NCBI GenBank assembly: GCA_026399025.1
Contig: JAPLRU010000094.1
Span: 1-64,000, forward strand
Direction: 5' to 3'
Origin: Methylobacter sp.
Lineage (GTDB): Bacteria > Pseudomonadota > Gammaproteobacteria > Methylococcales > Methylomonadaceae
Length of the DNA stretch: 64,000 nucleotides
Made by a program: the position numbers and the translations under genes. How positions within the stretch are numbered: position 1 is the stretch's first letter; every line of letters starts with the position of its first letter. The notes below the pieces were generated by a model. It was not told the origin of the DNA, made no database searches, and was given only the letters and a program-made list of their open reading frames with translations. Positions 16,390 to 24,973 of the stretch are shown in pieces.

Positions 16390-17829
16390 TCAGGAACAGG
16401 CGCGATCACCCAATGCGAGCGCCGCATCGATCAAGGCGTCAATATCGCTTACCGTGGTGCGGTGATTGACGATGGCGGCTCGAATCGCTAATTGTCCGTT
16501 GAGCATAGTGGTTGACGGCGCGGCAATACCGGATTCTTGCAGCGCAACCACCAAGTCGGCATTGACCCGATTGGCCTCGGCGCTGCGATAGCGAAAGCAG
16601 ACGATATTCAGCGCCACCGGCGCGAGCAGTTCCAGCCGCGGTTCGGCTTCGATGCGCCGCTTCATGTGTTGAGCCAACGCGCAGGTATTTGAAATAACTT
16701 GCCCCAATTTTTCCGCGCCGTACACTTTTATCGTAAACCAGGTTTTCAGCGCCCTGAAACCGCGCGACAGATCCGGACCGAAATCGCAAGGCCACGGCGA
16801 ACCGGCCGCCATGCCGCACGTTGCGCGTTTCAGGTAGGCGGCGGACGAGGCAAAGGTGTTTTGGTGCAATTCGCCGTCACGCACCAAAATAAATCCGGCA
16901 TCGTACGGAACTTGTCCCCATTTATGGAAATCAAAGGCAATCGAATCGGCGCGCTCAATGCCTTGCAGACGCGGTGCGAGATCGGGTGCGAGCATCGCCA
17001 GCGCGCCGTAAGCGCCGTCCACATGGAACCAGATATGTTCGCGTCGGCAAAGTTCGGCGATAGCGTGGAGATTATCGATAGCGCCGACGCCGACGCTGCC
17101 TACGGTTGCGGCGATGAAAAACGGCGTCCTGCCGGCTTTTTTGTCTTCGGCAACAGCACGCTCAAGTGCCGCTATATCCATTTGCCGCTGTTCATCGACC
17201 GCTATCATCCGTAGCGCGTCGCTACCGAAACCGGCAATATCCATGGCCTGGACAATGCTGATATGAGCGTCGGCCGAGGTGTAGGCCGTCAACTGTTGCT
17301 TGCCGAAAGCAAGGCCTTGTTGTCTGACATCGACGCCTAAGCGGGCGGTGCGGGCAATTAATACGCCGAGCAGATTGGCCATTGAGGTTCCGGTCACGAA
17401 CAGTCCGGCGGCGCTTTCCGGGAAATGAAATAATTCCCGAACCCACTGCACCACTTGCCGTTCGATTTCGATTGGCGCTTGATCGCGTCCGCCAAGATTG
17501 GCGTTAAGCCCGCCCGCCAACATTTCCGCCAACATCCCGACCGGGGTTCCGCCGCCGTGAACCCACCCCATAAAACCGGGATGAACGTTGCCTAAGGCAT
17601 AGGGCAGCACATCTTTCATGAACAGTTCATGCGCGGTTTCAAGATCGGACGGTTCGTCATCCAAAGTTTGCCGAAATGAATGCCGCAGGTCCTCGGGCAT
17701 CGGTTGCCAAACCGGCTGATCGCGCAGGTGTTCTAAATAATCGATCATATCGTCCAGCATCCGATGGCCTTGTAAGCGAAAGGCCTTCCAATCGGACGGG
17801 TCCAGTGTGTCTTCAGAGGTTTCCAGCAT
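16390..17829 (-). CDS. Pyridoxal-dependent decarboxylase, aromatic-L-amino-acid group
   Basis: The protein of about 479 residues is a group II PLP decarboxylase. It shows His189 stacking on the cofactor (SADAHIS), Asp271 (HVDGAYG), Lys303 (DFHKW) and the mobile-loop Tyr332 (AAYLKR). The retained Tyr favours true decarboxylation over the aldehyde-synthase variant. I chose the ATG at 17829 (MLETSEDTLD); the open frame extends to 17910 with no homology-like sequence. It is the first gene of the operon, 59 bp ahead of the ATP-grasp gene. The substrate (aromatic or other) cannot be read from the sequence. Confidence 0.85.
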   Translation of the reverse strand: MLETSEDTLDPSDWKAFRLQGHRMLDDMIDYLEHLRDQPVWQPMPEDLRHSFRQTLDDEPSDLETAHELFMKDVLPYALGNVHPGFMGWVHGGGTPVGMLAEMLAGGLNANLGGRDQAPIEIERQVVQWVRELFHFPESAAGLFVTGTSMANLLGVLIARTARLGVDVRQQGLAFGKQQLTAYTSADAHISIVQAMDIAGFGSDALRMIAVDEQRQMDIAALERAVAEDKKAGRTPFFIAATVGSVGVGAIDNLHAIAELCRREHIWFHVDGAYGALAMLAPDLAPRLQGIERADSIAFDFHKWGQVPYDAGFILVRDGELHQNTFASSAAYLKRATCGMAAGSPWPCDFGPDLSRGFRALKTWFTIKVYGAEKLGQVISNTCALAQHMKRRIEAEPRLELLAPVALNIVCFRYRSAEANRVNADLVVALQESGIAAPSTTMLNGQLAIRAAIVNHRTTVSDIDALIDAALALGDRACS

Positions 17830-17977
17830 AATGATAGGGGATTGAAATCGGCATGGAGTGGGTGAGAAAGCGGCAAAACTGAGCGTCGGCCAACGGTCTT
17901 TTAATAACAAGTGTAAGTCTTTATTACACTTTCCGGTTTGTCAGTCGAACAGAAAACGGCGTATTTGCGAACATGCA

Positions 17978-18507
17978 CTATCGCATTAAACCATGCTTTC
18001 TGGCGCCGTCTTCATTGAGAACAACGACCGAGGTCGGGGCTAGATTCCATATTTTAACGGTTGACTTAAGTGCTTTTTGCAGCGCATCTTTCACCGGTAT
18101 CAACCATTCTTCTTTACTATTTTTGATGACCAAAATTAAAACAAATTTCACCTTGGCGAGTTCAAGGTGTCTGAAATGGTCGGATAATTCCGAATTAGTT
18201 GCAGAGTGCCTCTGTAAATAAAGTGCTGCAAATAACGCCAGACTATTGGCGAGTTTTTGTTTAATTTCGTCAATTAGCGGTTACTGTTTTCCGGACGTGG
18301 GGAAGTGGTTTTTGCTTCAACGATAAAAACTTTTACTTGATCATCCTTCGTTTCAAGTAATAAAAACTCCGCTACCTGTACACCTTCACCTTTTTTTGCA
18401 TGTTTGTTGATTTTTTGGATCGTTTCATCTTTTTCAATATAAAAACAATGCCCTTCAGCATAAGGGCCAAATGTCATACCGGATTCTATAATCGATTCCG
18501 TGGTCAT
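17978..18507 (-). pseudogene. Frameshifted nuclease-like partner of the AAA ATPase
   Basis: The open part (18274-18507, 77 residues) runs MTTESIIESGMTFGPY to EAKTTSPRPENSNR. From about 18271 the minus-strand frame shifted by one base continues open to a stop at 17978-17980. It encodes a well-formed C-terminal half: LIDEIKQKLANSLALFAALY, then KVKFVLILVIKNSKEEWL and TSVVVLNEDGARKHGLMR. Together these give about 175 residues. The EFLLLE...VFIVEAK pattern resembles a PD-(D/E)xK nuclease core. The start overlaps the ATPase stop (ATGA). A single-base indel near 18271 seems to have split the gene. Confidence 0.6.
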
Positions 18508-19517
18508 TTAAATGCCAAATCCACTTCTTCTTTGTAAAGTCGAATCGACTCATTAATAATCGGGTTGTCGGGCATTTCATCTTTTAAATCGAATTGTTGC
18601 CAACTATCGCCTTCATTGGAAAGCACTGGAATTGACATGTTTTTTTCTTGGGCAATTAAAAACAATTTTTTTACAACAAAATAGGAGTGGCTTGCTATAA
18701 AAAACTGAATGCCTCGTTCAGCAAGCTTGGCGACAATATCCAATAGCTTGGAAATTGCTTCAGGATGCAATGCAGCTTCCAGTTCATCGATAAAAATAAT
18801 TGAATCGTCAGTCAAATAACGATTGCCAAGCAACGTATCCAGAATAGCTATTTTTTTAATGCCTTCCGCAGTAACGCCTATAGGAAATTTTTGATTACCT
18901 TTTTTAAATTGCCAACGACTGGAAAATTCATCGTATTCAATCTTACCGCCAAACATACCTTCTAAAGACTGGCGGGATTGTGCAAATTCCTGCGAGTTTC
19001 TTCCTCTTGTAGGAGATTGTCGCAATGCTCTGGCCAAATCCAGATAAGTATCGTCAAAACCAAATACATTATCTTGTTCTCGGGATTTTAAAATTATATG
19101 GTGCAGCGATAGAACTTCTTTAGCGGGCAAAAAAATTGAATTACTGGCTCGTGGAGAAACCTGGTTTTCTAAGTTTGTTATGAGCTTCGTGGTGTCTTTA
19201 CCGAAACTATAATTAAATTTACGATGATCAAGTTCAAACTTAAACGACAACGCGGAATCAGCTTGTTTATTAACCAAATCGCCAATTTTTTCCGGTTGAA
19301 AGGTCCAGTAAAGTTTTGTCGCAAGTATTTCAGAAGCCGTGCGTTGATCATCGCCACGATTGTAATCTTCCAGCGTGCGCACAGCGGTATACAAGGCTTT
19401 GAGCAAAAACGACTTACCGCTGCTATTGTTGCCGATCACTAAATTGATAGGGCCTATATTTTGCCAATCAAGCTGAGTGAGCGGACCAAAGTTTTTTATC
19501 CGGACATTATTAAGCAT
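18504..19517 (-). CDS. AAA family ATPase, OLD/ABC-like
   Basis: The 337-residue protein has Walker A GNNSSGKS (29-36), Walker B IIFIDELEAALHP (240-251) and an H-loop ASHS (275-278). The N-terminal start MLNNVRIKNFGPL is typical of the AAA_15/AAA_21 group related to OLD and to DNA-repair SMC-like ATPases. No Toprim nuclease domain is fused. Together with the small coupled gene downstream this looks like a two-gene operon of the kind found in phage-defence loci, with the ATPase as likely sensor or regulator. The role is inferred. Confidence 0.75.
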   Translation of the reverse strand: MLNNVRIKNFGPLTQLDWQNIGPINLVIGNNSSGKSFLLKALYTAVRTLEDYNRGDDQRTASEILATKLYWTFQPEKIGDLVNKQADSALSFKFELDHRKFNYSFGKDTTKLITNLENQVSPRASNSIFLPAKEVLSLHHIILKSREQDNVFGFDDTYLDLARALRQSPTRGRNSQEFAQSRQSLEGMFGGKIEYDEFSSRWQFKKGNQKFPIGVTAEGIKKIAILDTLLGNRYLTDDSIIFIDELEAALHPEAISKLLDIVAKLAERGIQFFIASHSYFVVKKLFLIAQEKNMSIPVLSNEGDSWQQFDLKDEMPDNPIINESIRLYKEEVDLAFK

Positions 19518-19613
19518 GTTCCAGTCTCAAGCACTTATCAGTTGAATCTAAGAAAAAACATCATTGTGCTTAATCTCGTGTTCTTCGTGTCCGCAACGCA
19601 TTGCATACCGCCG

Positions 19614-20609
19614 TCATTTGCCCACCGCCGACTCAATATAAGGCCTAAACGCAGACCTTAAATCGCGCACTTTTTGGCTGGCGCAAAGCTCAACGCCCAA
19701 CGACGACTCCCGGCAGCGAATATCGAGAAAAAGCTGATATTTTTTGTTTTCATCTTCTATTTTCGATACCGACAAACTCAGATCGCTGTCGGTGGCAGGC
19801 GCGCGGCCCATGATCAATTTATCGGTATCGGTGTCAATCGGGGTTGTCGCATGGGCCTTGATAAATTCATGCGCGCCGGCCCAAGCCTTGGCGCAGAGCG
19901 CATCGGTTTCGCAGGCATACAGGCCGATTTCGTCGGCGGTCTTATTTTCGGCCATTTTGTCGGACGCTTTGGAAGGATCGGTGTTTTCCTGGGTTAAAAA
20001 CTTAAAGCGTTCAATATCGGCTTCAAACTCGGCCTTGGCCCGATTCTTCTTTTCGATTTGTTTATTGATTTCGGCATAAGCCACTTGTATCTGGGCTTCC
20101 GTTTGCTTGATTTCATCAAGCAAGGTTTGCGGCACTTTTTTGCCGTTACGCTCCAGTTCCGCGGCTTTCTTTTGTTGACTTTCGAGTTGATTTTCGACCC
20201 GTTTCAAATTGCCCTGAGCCACTTTACGCTGCGCATCCAACGATTGCAGGGTGGCGTAAAGGCTCGCTTCCATGTCCTTCAGATTGCGAAAAGTACTCAG
20301 CAGCACTTTGTCGTTAGCGGCTTGCTGAGCGACGATTTTTTCCTGGGCTTTTTTCAAGGCCTGCAAGCGATTGTCTATCGCCAGTTGTTCTTTGGTTTTT
20401 GCCTGCTCGGTAACTTCAAGCACCCGGCCTTTTTCGTTCAGCGATTCCCGGCGATATTGCGCATCTTCCGGCGGCACTTGATCGGAAAAAATAGTTTCGC
20501 CGTTCTCATCCACCCAGCGATACATTTTTTTGGCGAATACCGGCTGACTGCCGCAGAAATAAAGGAAACAGGCTAGAAAAATACCGACTGAAAATGTGCG
20601 CGTGTGCAT
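19614..20609 (-). CDS. DUF4124 exported coiled-coil protein
   Basis: The 331-residue protein has a signal peptide (FSVGIFLACFLYFCGSQPVFA) followed by a DUF4124 domain at about 28-60 (KMYRWVDENGETIFSDQVPP). A long Lys/Gln/Glu-rich coiled coil spans about 65-200, and the C-terminal domain contains four Cys (YACETDALC, RCRESSLGVELC). It is probably periplasmic, and its function is unknown. It is not in an operon with proC. Confidence 0.75.
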   Translation of the reverse strand: MHTRTFSVGIFLACFLYFCGSQPVFAKKMYRWVDENGETIFSDQVPPEDAQYRRESLNEKGRVLEVTEQAKTKEQLAIDNRLQALKKAQEKIVAQQAANDKVLLSTFRNLKDMEASLYATLQSLDAQRKVAQGNLKRVENQLESQQKKAAELERNGKKVPQTLLDEIKQTEAQIQVAYAEINKQIEKKNRAKAEFEADIERFKFLTQENTDPSKASDKMAENKTADEIGLYACETDALCAKAWAGAHEFIKAHATTPIDTDTDKLIMGRAPATDSDLSLSVSKIEDENKKYQLFLDIRCRESSLGVELCASQKVRDLRSAFRPYIESAVGK

Positions 20610-20782
20610 GGCTGATTAACTGATTTTTCCGGGAAACAGGAATTATATTGCAAAGATAGCGGATATGAAATTTTATGACGGAGTCGCATTCGCCGATTTA
20701 AACCGGCTCGGTTAAATAACCGGCAACCCGCAATAGCCATGCAGACGCCTGGTTTTGGCATCCACGTTCTATTTTTTGACTT

Positions 20783-21100
20783 TTACCGATGGCGAGTTGT
20801 CAAGCTAATATCGAATTGTAGGGCATCGGGCAGGACGGGCAGTTTTTTAGGCGCGCTAATGGCGATACGTTTTTCCCGTCCCGATTCCCCTGAGATGAGC
20901 TTGCACGCCGACTTACTCACCGCAAACTCATCGGCAATAAAGCCAAGCAGATGTTGATTGGCTTTGCCGTCAATCGGCGCGGCCTTGATTCTCAGCTTCA
21001 AGCGTTCGCCATGCAAGCCCGCCCATTCATCCTTGGCGGCCTTGGGTTGAACATGGAGACTCAAGGTCAAAATCCCCTGCTCCCAATGGTACCAACTCAA
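20783..21100 (-). CDS. yggU: YggU family protein (DUF167)
   Basis: The small protein shows the DUF167 pattern: LHVQPKAAKDEWAGLHGERLKLRIKAAPIDGKANQHLLGFIADEF. The open frame extends upstream to 21223 inside yggT, but a TTG at 21100 overlaps the yggT stop (TTGA) and matches the usual length of about 100 residues, so I prefer that start. The function is unknown; the gene follows proC-yggT in many proteobacteria. Confidence 0.82.
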   Translation of the reverse strand: MSWYHWEQGILTLSLHVQPKAAKDEWAGLHGERLKLRIKAAPIDGKANQHLLGFIADEFAVSKSACKLISGESGREKRIAISAPKKLPVLPDALQFDISLTTRHR

Positions 21101-21672
21101 CCGATCAAGCCGGCTAATTGATGCAACGGCGGCAGCAACACCATTTTTGCCAGTTGCAACAACATCAACGCAGCTAAAGGCGACAAGTCGATGCCGCCCA
21201 GATCGGGAATAAATTTGCGGCAAAGGCCAAGCACGGGCTCGGTCAGGCTGTACAAAATAGACGACGCCGCGTTAAAGGTGCCGGGATTAATCCAGCTCAG
21301 GATGGCGCGGGCAAATACCGCATAGATAAAAATGTTGATCAGCAACGAAACCAGCTGAGTCAGCGACAAAATGGTCAATGCGCCAATACTGATGGCGACG
21401 CCTTTCAGCAGTAATATCGAAAAATCGGCCAACATTTGCAAGCTCAGTACCAGCACCAGCGACGAGGTATCGATCTTTCCGATTGACGGTACAAAGCGGC
21501 GCAACAGTTTTAACGGCGGATGCGTTGCCTTGACCAAAAATTGGGAGATTGGATTGTAAAAATCGGCTCCGGACCATTGCAATAAAAACCGCAGCAACAC
21601 CGCCAGAATGTACAGCGAAAACAGCGAGTCGATGACAAAAATAGCCGGGTCGGTCATGTAACTGGAATCCAT
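21097..21672 (-). CDS. yggT: YggT family membrane protein
   Basis: The 191-residue protein is a duplicated two-helix unit typical of YggT: an LFSLYILAVLLRFLLQW first half with NPISQFLVKATHPPLKLLRRFVP, and an FARAILSWINPG second half with LTEPVLGLCRKFIP. It is predicted to be an inner-membrane protein; relatives are linked to osmotic stress and to envelope or division functions. It starts one base into the proC stop region and is coupled to yggU. Confidence 0.9.
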   Translation of the reverse strand: MDSSYMTDPAIFVIDSLFSLYILAVLLRFLLQWSGADFYNPISQFLVKATHPPLKLLRRFVPSIGKIDTSSLVLVLSLQMLADFSILLLKGVAISIGALTILSLTQLVSLLINIFIYAVFARAILSWINPGTFNAASSILYSLTEPVLGLCRKFIPDLGGIDLSPLAALMLLQLAKMVLLPPLHQLAGLIG

Positions 21673-22499
21673 TATGAATTCTCCATTTGTTTAGACATTT
21701 CAATAGAGCGGTCTCGCGCCGCGTATAAGGCTTTTGTAACCAGTTGGCTAAAACCGCCTTGTTCAAAAGTTTCAATCGCCTGTTGCGTGGTGCCGCCGGG
21801 CGAGGTAACGCGTTTGCGCAACTGTTCCGGAGACTCCGCCGATTCCAAGGCTATTTTAGCCGCGCCCAATGCGGTTTGTTGCACCAGTAACCGCGCGGTT
21901 TCCTGACTCAGCCCCAACTCCAACGCGGCTTTTTCCATCGCTTCCATCAACAGAAAATAATAAGCCGGGCCGCTGCCGGAAACGGCGGTCACCGCGTCCA
22001 ACTCGGCTTCATCGTCCACCCACAGCGCAATGCCGACCGAACGTAGTATATTTTCCGCCAGATCGCATTGTTCGGCCGTTACCTTGCCGTTGGCATGCAA
22101 TGCCGTCGCCCCGGTCAATACCAAGGCCGGAGTGTTGGGCATGCAGCGCACGATAGCGATGTCGGCGCCCAGCCAACGGCTTAAACTCGTTTGGTTAATG
22201 CCCGCCGCGATGGACACCACCAGCGATTTTTTTTGCTGGATCAGCGCGGCGATGCTTTGCGCCACGGCGCTCAGCGTCTGCGGTTTAACCGCTAAGACCA
22301 CGACATCAACCGCATTGACCACATCGTCATTATTCGCCGATGTATTAACGTTGAGCTGCGCAGCCAGATTGTTTAGCGTATCCGGGTTAATATCCGACAC
22401 CCAAATCTGTTCGGCGGCATGGCCGCTGGCAATCAATCCGCTGATCAGGCTGGACGCCATATTGCCGCCGCCGATAAAACCTATCTTGTTTGTTTTCAT
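21672..22499 (-). CDS. proC: Pyrroline-5-carboxylate reductase
   Basis: The 275-residue enzyme catalyses the last step of proline synthesis. It has the NAD(P) loop FIGGGNMASSLI, VLAVKPQ, the VRCMPNTPALV block, and the C-terminal SGSGPAYYFLLMEA and RVTSPGGTTQQAI motifs of the active site. It is the first gene of the proC-yggT-yggU set. Length is typical. Confidence 0.96.
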   Translation of the reverse strand: MKTNKIGFIGGGNMASSLISGLIASGHAAEQIWVSDINPDTLNNLAAQLNVNTSANNDDVVNAVDVVVLAVKPQTLSAVAQSIAALIQQKKSLVVSIAAGINQTSLSRWLGADIAIVRCMPNTPALVLTGATALHANGKVTAEQCDLAENILRSVGIALWVDDEAELDAVTAVSGSGPAYYFLLMEAMEKAALELGLSQETARLLVQQTALGAAKIALESAESPEQLRKRVTSPGGTTQQAIETFEQGGFSQLVTKALYAARDRSIEMSKQMENS

Positions 22500-22552
22500 G
22501 ATCGTTCGTGTGTTTGTTAAGTTGAAAGTATTTTACCCTATAAGCATCGCTA

Positions 22553-22596
22553 TCGGCACAAGTCATCTCGGCAAGAATATGACTTGTGCCGATGCC
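22553..22596. repeat. Strong hairpin upstream of proC
   Basis: CGGCACAAGTCAT and its exact complement are separated by about 17 bases, flanked by the mirrored halves CCTATAAGCATCG and CGATGCCTATATAAGG. No T-run follows. It may be a small palindromic repeat or a regulatory hairpin in the 5' region of proC. Confidence 0.5.
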
Positions 22597-22630
22597 TATA
22601 TAAGGTCGGCTCGACAAATCACAAGGTTTT

Positions 22631-22767
22631 TCGTTAAGGAACGAGCATGAAATAAAGTGGACAACTGTGTGCAGCGGGAGTGCAAGCTTTGCTTGCCCAT
22701 GCAGGCGAAGCCTGCACTCCGACTATTGGCAACGTGCCTAAGTTATTCCATGCTCATTCCTAAGCGA
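22631..22767. repeat. Family B palindromic repeat, copy 2
   Basis: Inverted arms TCGTTAAGGAACGAGCATGA and its near complement (22743-22767) enclose a second hairpin, GAGTGCAAGCTTTGC to GCACTCC. The outer arms match those at 6873-7020. Together with the preceding hairpin it fills the 306-bp divergent spacer between proC and the photolyase-like gene. Confidence 0.7.
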
Positions 22768-22805
22768 GCTGTTAAAGTACGCGCACTCAACAAAAAACCG
22801 AACTT

Positions 22806-23810
22806 ATGATCGAAACCATTTATATTGAAGACGCTATTTTGCAGCATCCGCGGGTCCGGGATATTGTTGCAAAGTTCCCGCAAGCCCGGAACATAAGCTG
22901 CGCTCGTTACGGCGAAGTGTTTAACCCCAAAGCGCAAAACTTTCGCCTGCAAAAGCAGCAACCGGCGCTGATACTGGCGGAAAAATATAACCACTTTGCG
23001 CTGCCCGCACCTGTAGGTTACGGCATCGGCGCCGCAAGAAACTATTATTTTTCGCACATGCTCAATTGCCTGTACGATTGCCGTTATTGTTTTTTACAGG
23101 GCATGTACCAATCGGCCCACTATGTCTTGTTTGTTAATTACGAAGATTTTCAGAACGATATTAGGCGGCTGTGCGCCGAATCGCCGGATGAAAACCTGCA
23201 TTTTTTTTCCGGCTACGATTGCGACAGTTTGGCCTTGGAGCCGGTAACCGGCTTTGCCGAACAATTTTTGCCGTTTTTTGCAACATTGCCCAATGCTTGG
23301 CTGGAATTAAGAACCAAAAGCACCCAAGTCAGAAGCCTGCTCAATCGCGAGCCCTTACCTCGCTGTATCGTCGCGTTCAGTCTGTCGCCCGAGCCGATAG
23401 CCGAAAAAGTCGAAGCCAAGGCGCCATCGCTGCAACGCCGCTTGGATGCCTTGTGCAAAGTGCAACAACAAGGCTGGCAAATCGGCTTGCGCTTCGATCC
23501 TTTGATTTATCAATCCGGCTATCAGCAACAGTACCGGCACCTGTTCGAACAGGTTTTTTCGCGGATCGATTTAAACCGGCTGCATTCGGTCAGTCTTGGC
23601 GTGTTCAGGCTGCCGGAAAACTTTTTTAAAAAAGTGCATAAACTTTACCCGGAGGAAAAACTTTTCGCCGGTCCCTTGACCCATCAAAAAATCGGCCAAC
23701 AACGCATGGTTTCTTACCAACCGGAACTGGAACAGGAGATGATGCGCTACTGTACCGAACAACTCTTAAACTACATTCCGTCCGACAAGTTTTTCCCATG
23801 CACAGTCTAA
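22806..23810 (+). CDS. Spore-photoproduct-lyase-like radical SAM protein
   Basis: The 334-residue protein carries the radical SAM cluster motif C-x3-C-x2-C in NCLYDCRYCF (near residue 92), preceded by YYFSHMLNC as in SplB. The ELRTKST and IVAFSLSPEPIAEKVE strands are also SplB-like. SplB reverses spore photoproduct in Bacillus. Non-spore-formers carry relatives of unknown substrate, perhaps another thymine lesion. It overlaps the downstream SDR gene by 13 bp, so the two probably act together. Confidence 0.85.
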   Translation: MIETIYIEDAILQHPRVRDIVAKFPQARNISCARYGEVFNPKAQNFRLQKQQPALILAEKYNHFALPAPVGYGIGAARNYYFSHMLNCLYDCRYCFLQGMYQSAHYVLFVNYEDFQNDIRRLCAESPDENLHFFSGYDCDSLALEPVTGFAEQFLPFFATLPNAWLELRTKSTQVRSLLNREPLPRCIVAFSLSPEPIAEKVEAKAPSLQRRLDALCKVQQQGWQIGLRFDPLIYQSGYQQQYRHLFEQVFSRIDLNRLHSVSLGVFRLPENFFKKVHKLYPEEKLFAGPLTHQKIGQQRMVSYQPELEQEMMRYCTEQLLNYIPSDKFFPCTV

Positions 23811-24514
23811 AACGCACCATTTTAGTGACCGGTGCCGGCTCCGGCATAGGCCGCGCCATCGCCAGGCAGTTATTACAACAAGGCCATCACGTGCTGGGCG
23901 TATCGAGAGACAGCGGCAAATTTATCCGGCACATGGCTAACTTCAGTCCCGTGCAACTGGATTTAAGCCGGTTGAATGACATACCGCAAAAAATCCGCGA
24001 ACTGGAGCTGGCCTTTCCCGACCTCGATGCGGTGATTTTTTGCGCCGGGCGGGGGCAATTCGGTTCGGTGGAAGAATTTTCCTATGCTCAAATCGAAGAC
24101 CTGATGACCGTCAACTTTACCAGTCAGGCCTTTTTGGTTAAAGCCTTACTGCCCGGGTTAAAACGCAAAAATCACGGCGATTTGATTTTTATCGGTTCGG
24201 AAGCGGCGCTGAAAGGCAGCCGCAAAGGCGCGATGTACTGCGCCGCCAAGTTTGCGCTGCGCGGCTTTACCCAAGCGTTGCGCGAAGACTGCGGCAAAAG
24301 CAATGTGCGGGTTTGTCTGATTAATCCGGGCATGGTTAAAACCGCATTCTTCGATCACTTGTCTTTTGAACCGGGAGACCATCAAAGCAATTTTATTGAG
24401 CCTGAAGATGTGGCGGAAGCCGTCTCTTATGTGCTTCATTCAAGAGCGCAGATTGTGCTTGATGAAATCAATCTGAGCCCTTTGAATAAAGTGGTGAAAT
24501 TTAAAAAACCTTGA
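23798..24514 (+). CDS. SDR family oxidoreductase
   Basis: The 238-residue Rossmann protein has the cofactor loop TGAGSGIG near residue 11, FCAGRG, the catalytic Ser in IGSEAALKG and YCAAKFA (Tyr-x3-Lys), and the INPGMVKT motif after the active site. It is translationally coupled to the SplB-like gene. The substrate is unknown; the neighbour suggests a link to DNA-lesion or nucleotide chemistry, but SDR enzymes are too diverse to say. Confidence 0.85.
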   Translation: MHSLKRTILVTGAGSGIGRAIARQLLQQGHHVLGVSRDSGKFIRHMANFSPVQLDLSRLNDIPQKIRELELAFPDLDAVIFCAGRGQFGSVEEFSYAQIEDLMTVNFTSQAFLVKALLPGLKRKNHGDLIFIGSEAALKGSRKGAMYCAAKFALRGFTQALREDCGKSNVRVCLINPGMVKTAFFDHLSFEPGDHQSNFIEPEDVAEAVSYVLHSRAQIVLDEINLSPLNKVVKFKKP

Positions 24515-24551
24515 ATTCATATACAGTATTTTCAATTTGACATCGTTCCCA

Positions 24552-24785
24552 CGCTGGAGAGACTGTGAAAGTATTCGTTTTAGAACAAAAGCAAAAGCAT
24601 TCACCACGAAGGCACGAACGACTGCACGGATGCAGGAGGTAGAGCAACGCAGGAGCAGTTGCCGAGGACACGAAGTTTTCAATACATTGGTTTAAACAAT
24701 TATTTTTCCTTCGTGATCTTCGTGCCTTCGTGGTGAATAGGTTTTTAAACTCATTATTTATAATACTTTCACAGTCTCTGGAGCG
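24552..24785. repeat. MITE-like palindromic repeat (family E) with a nested 48-bp element
   Basis: Long inverted arms (CGCTGGAGAGACTGTGAAAG... and ...CTTTCACAGTCTCTGGAGCG) enclose a second inverted pair, CACCACGAAGGCACGA and CTTCGTGCCTTCGTGGTG. The same structure recurs at 53545-53739. A 48-bp block at 24618-24665 interrupts the left inner arm. It lies in the 459-bp spacer between the convergent SDR and cupredoxin genes; nothing else was recognised there. Confidence 0.75.
24618..24665. mobile_element. 48-bp nested mini-element, copy 3 (inverted)
   Basis: This is the reverse complement of the element at 6925-6972, with about six differences. Its host is the cacgaagg repeat: deleting the 48 bp rejoins GGCACGA to GGACACGAAG, the form seen in uninterrupted copies. 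Confidence 0.65.
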
Positions 24786-24973
24786 ATAGCAACCATTGAA
24801 GTACCAAGCCTGCACTCCAGCGGGGCCCTATTTCCAATAACTATCGCGGCTATTTTAGTCATTAACCGATTTTGAAAACGCAGTAATAGAACGCAGATGA
24901 CGCTGACAAGCGCGGATAATAACCCGCGCTCCATTTTTGCCCGATTCATCGGGTTTATTGATGGCGAATTGCC

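Noticed and set aside
17973-18221. Plus-strand 82-codon frame
   Set aside because: It is antisense to the shifted reading frame of the nuclease-like gene, which has clearly more protein-like sequence.
18274-19517. Assignment to Gabija, PARIS or a retron
   Set aside because: There is no UvrD-like helicase, no Toprim or DUF4435 partner, and no reverse transcriptase.
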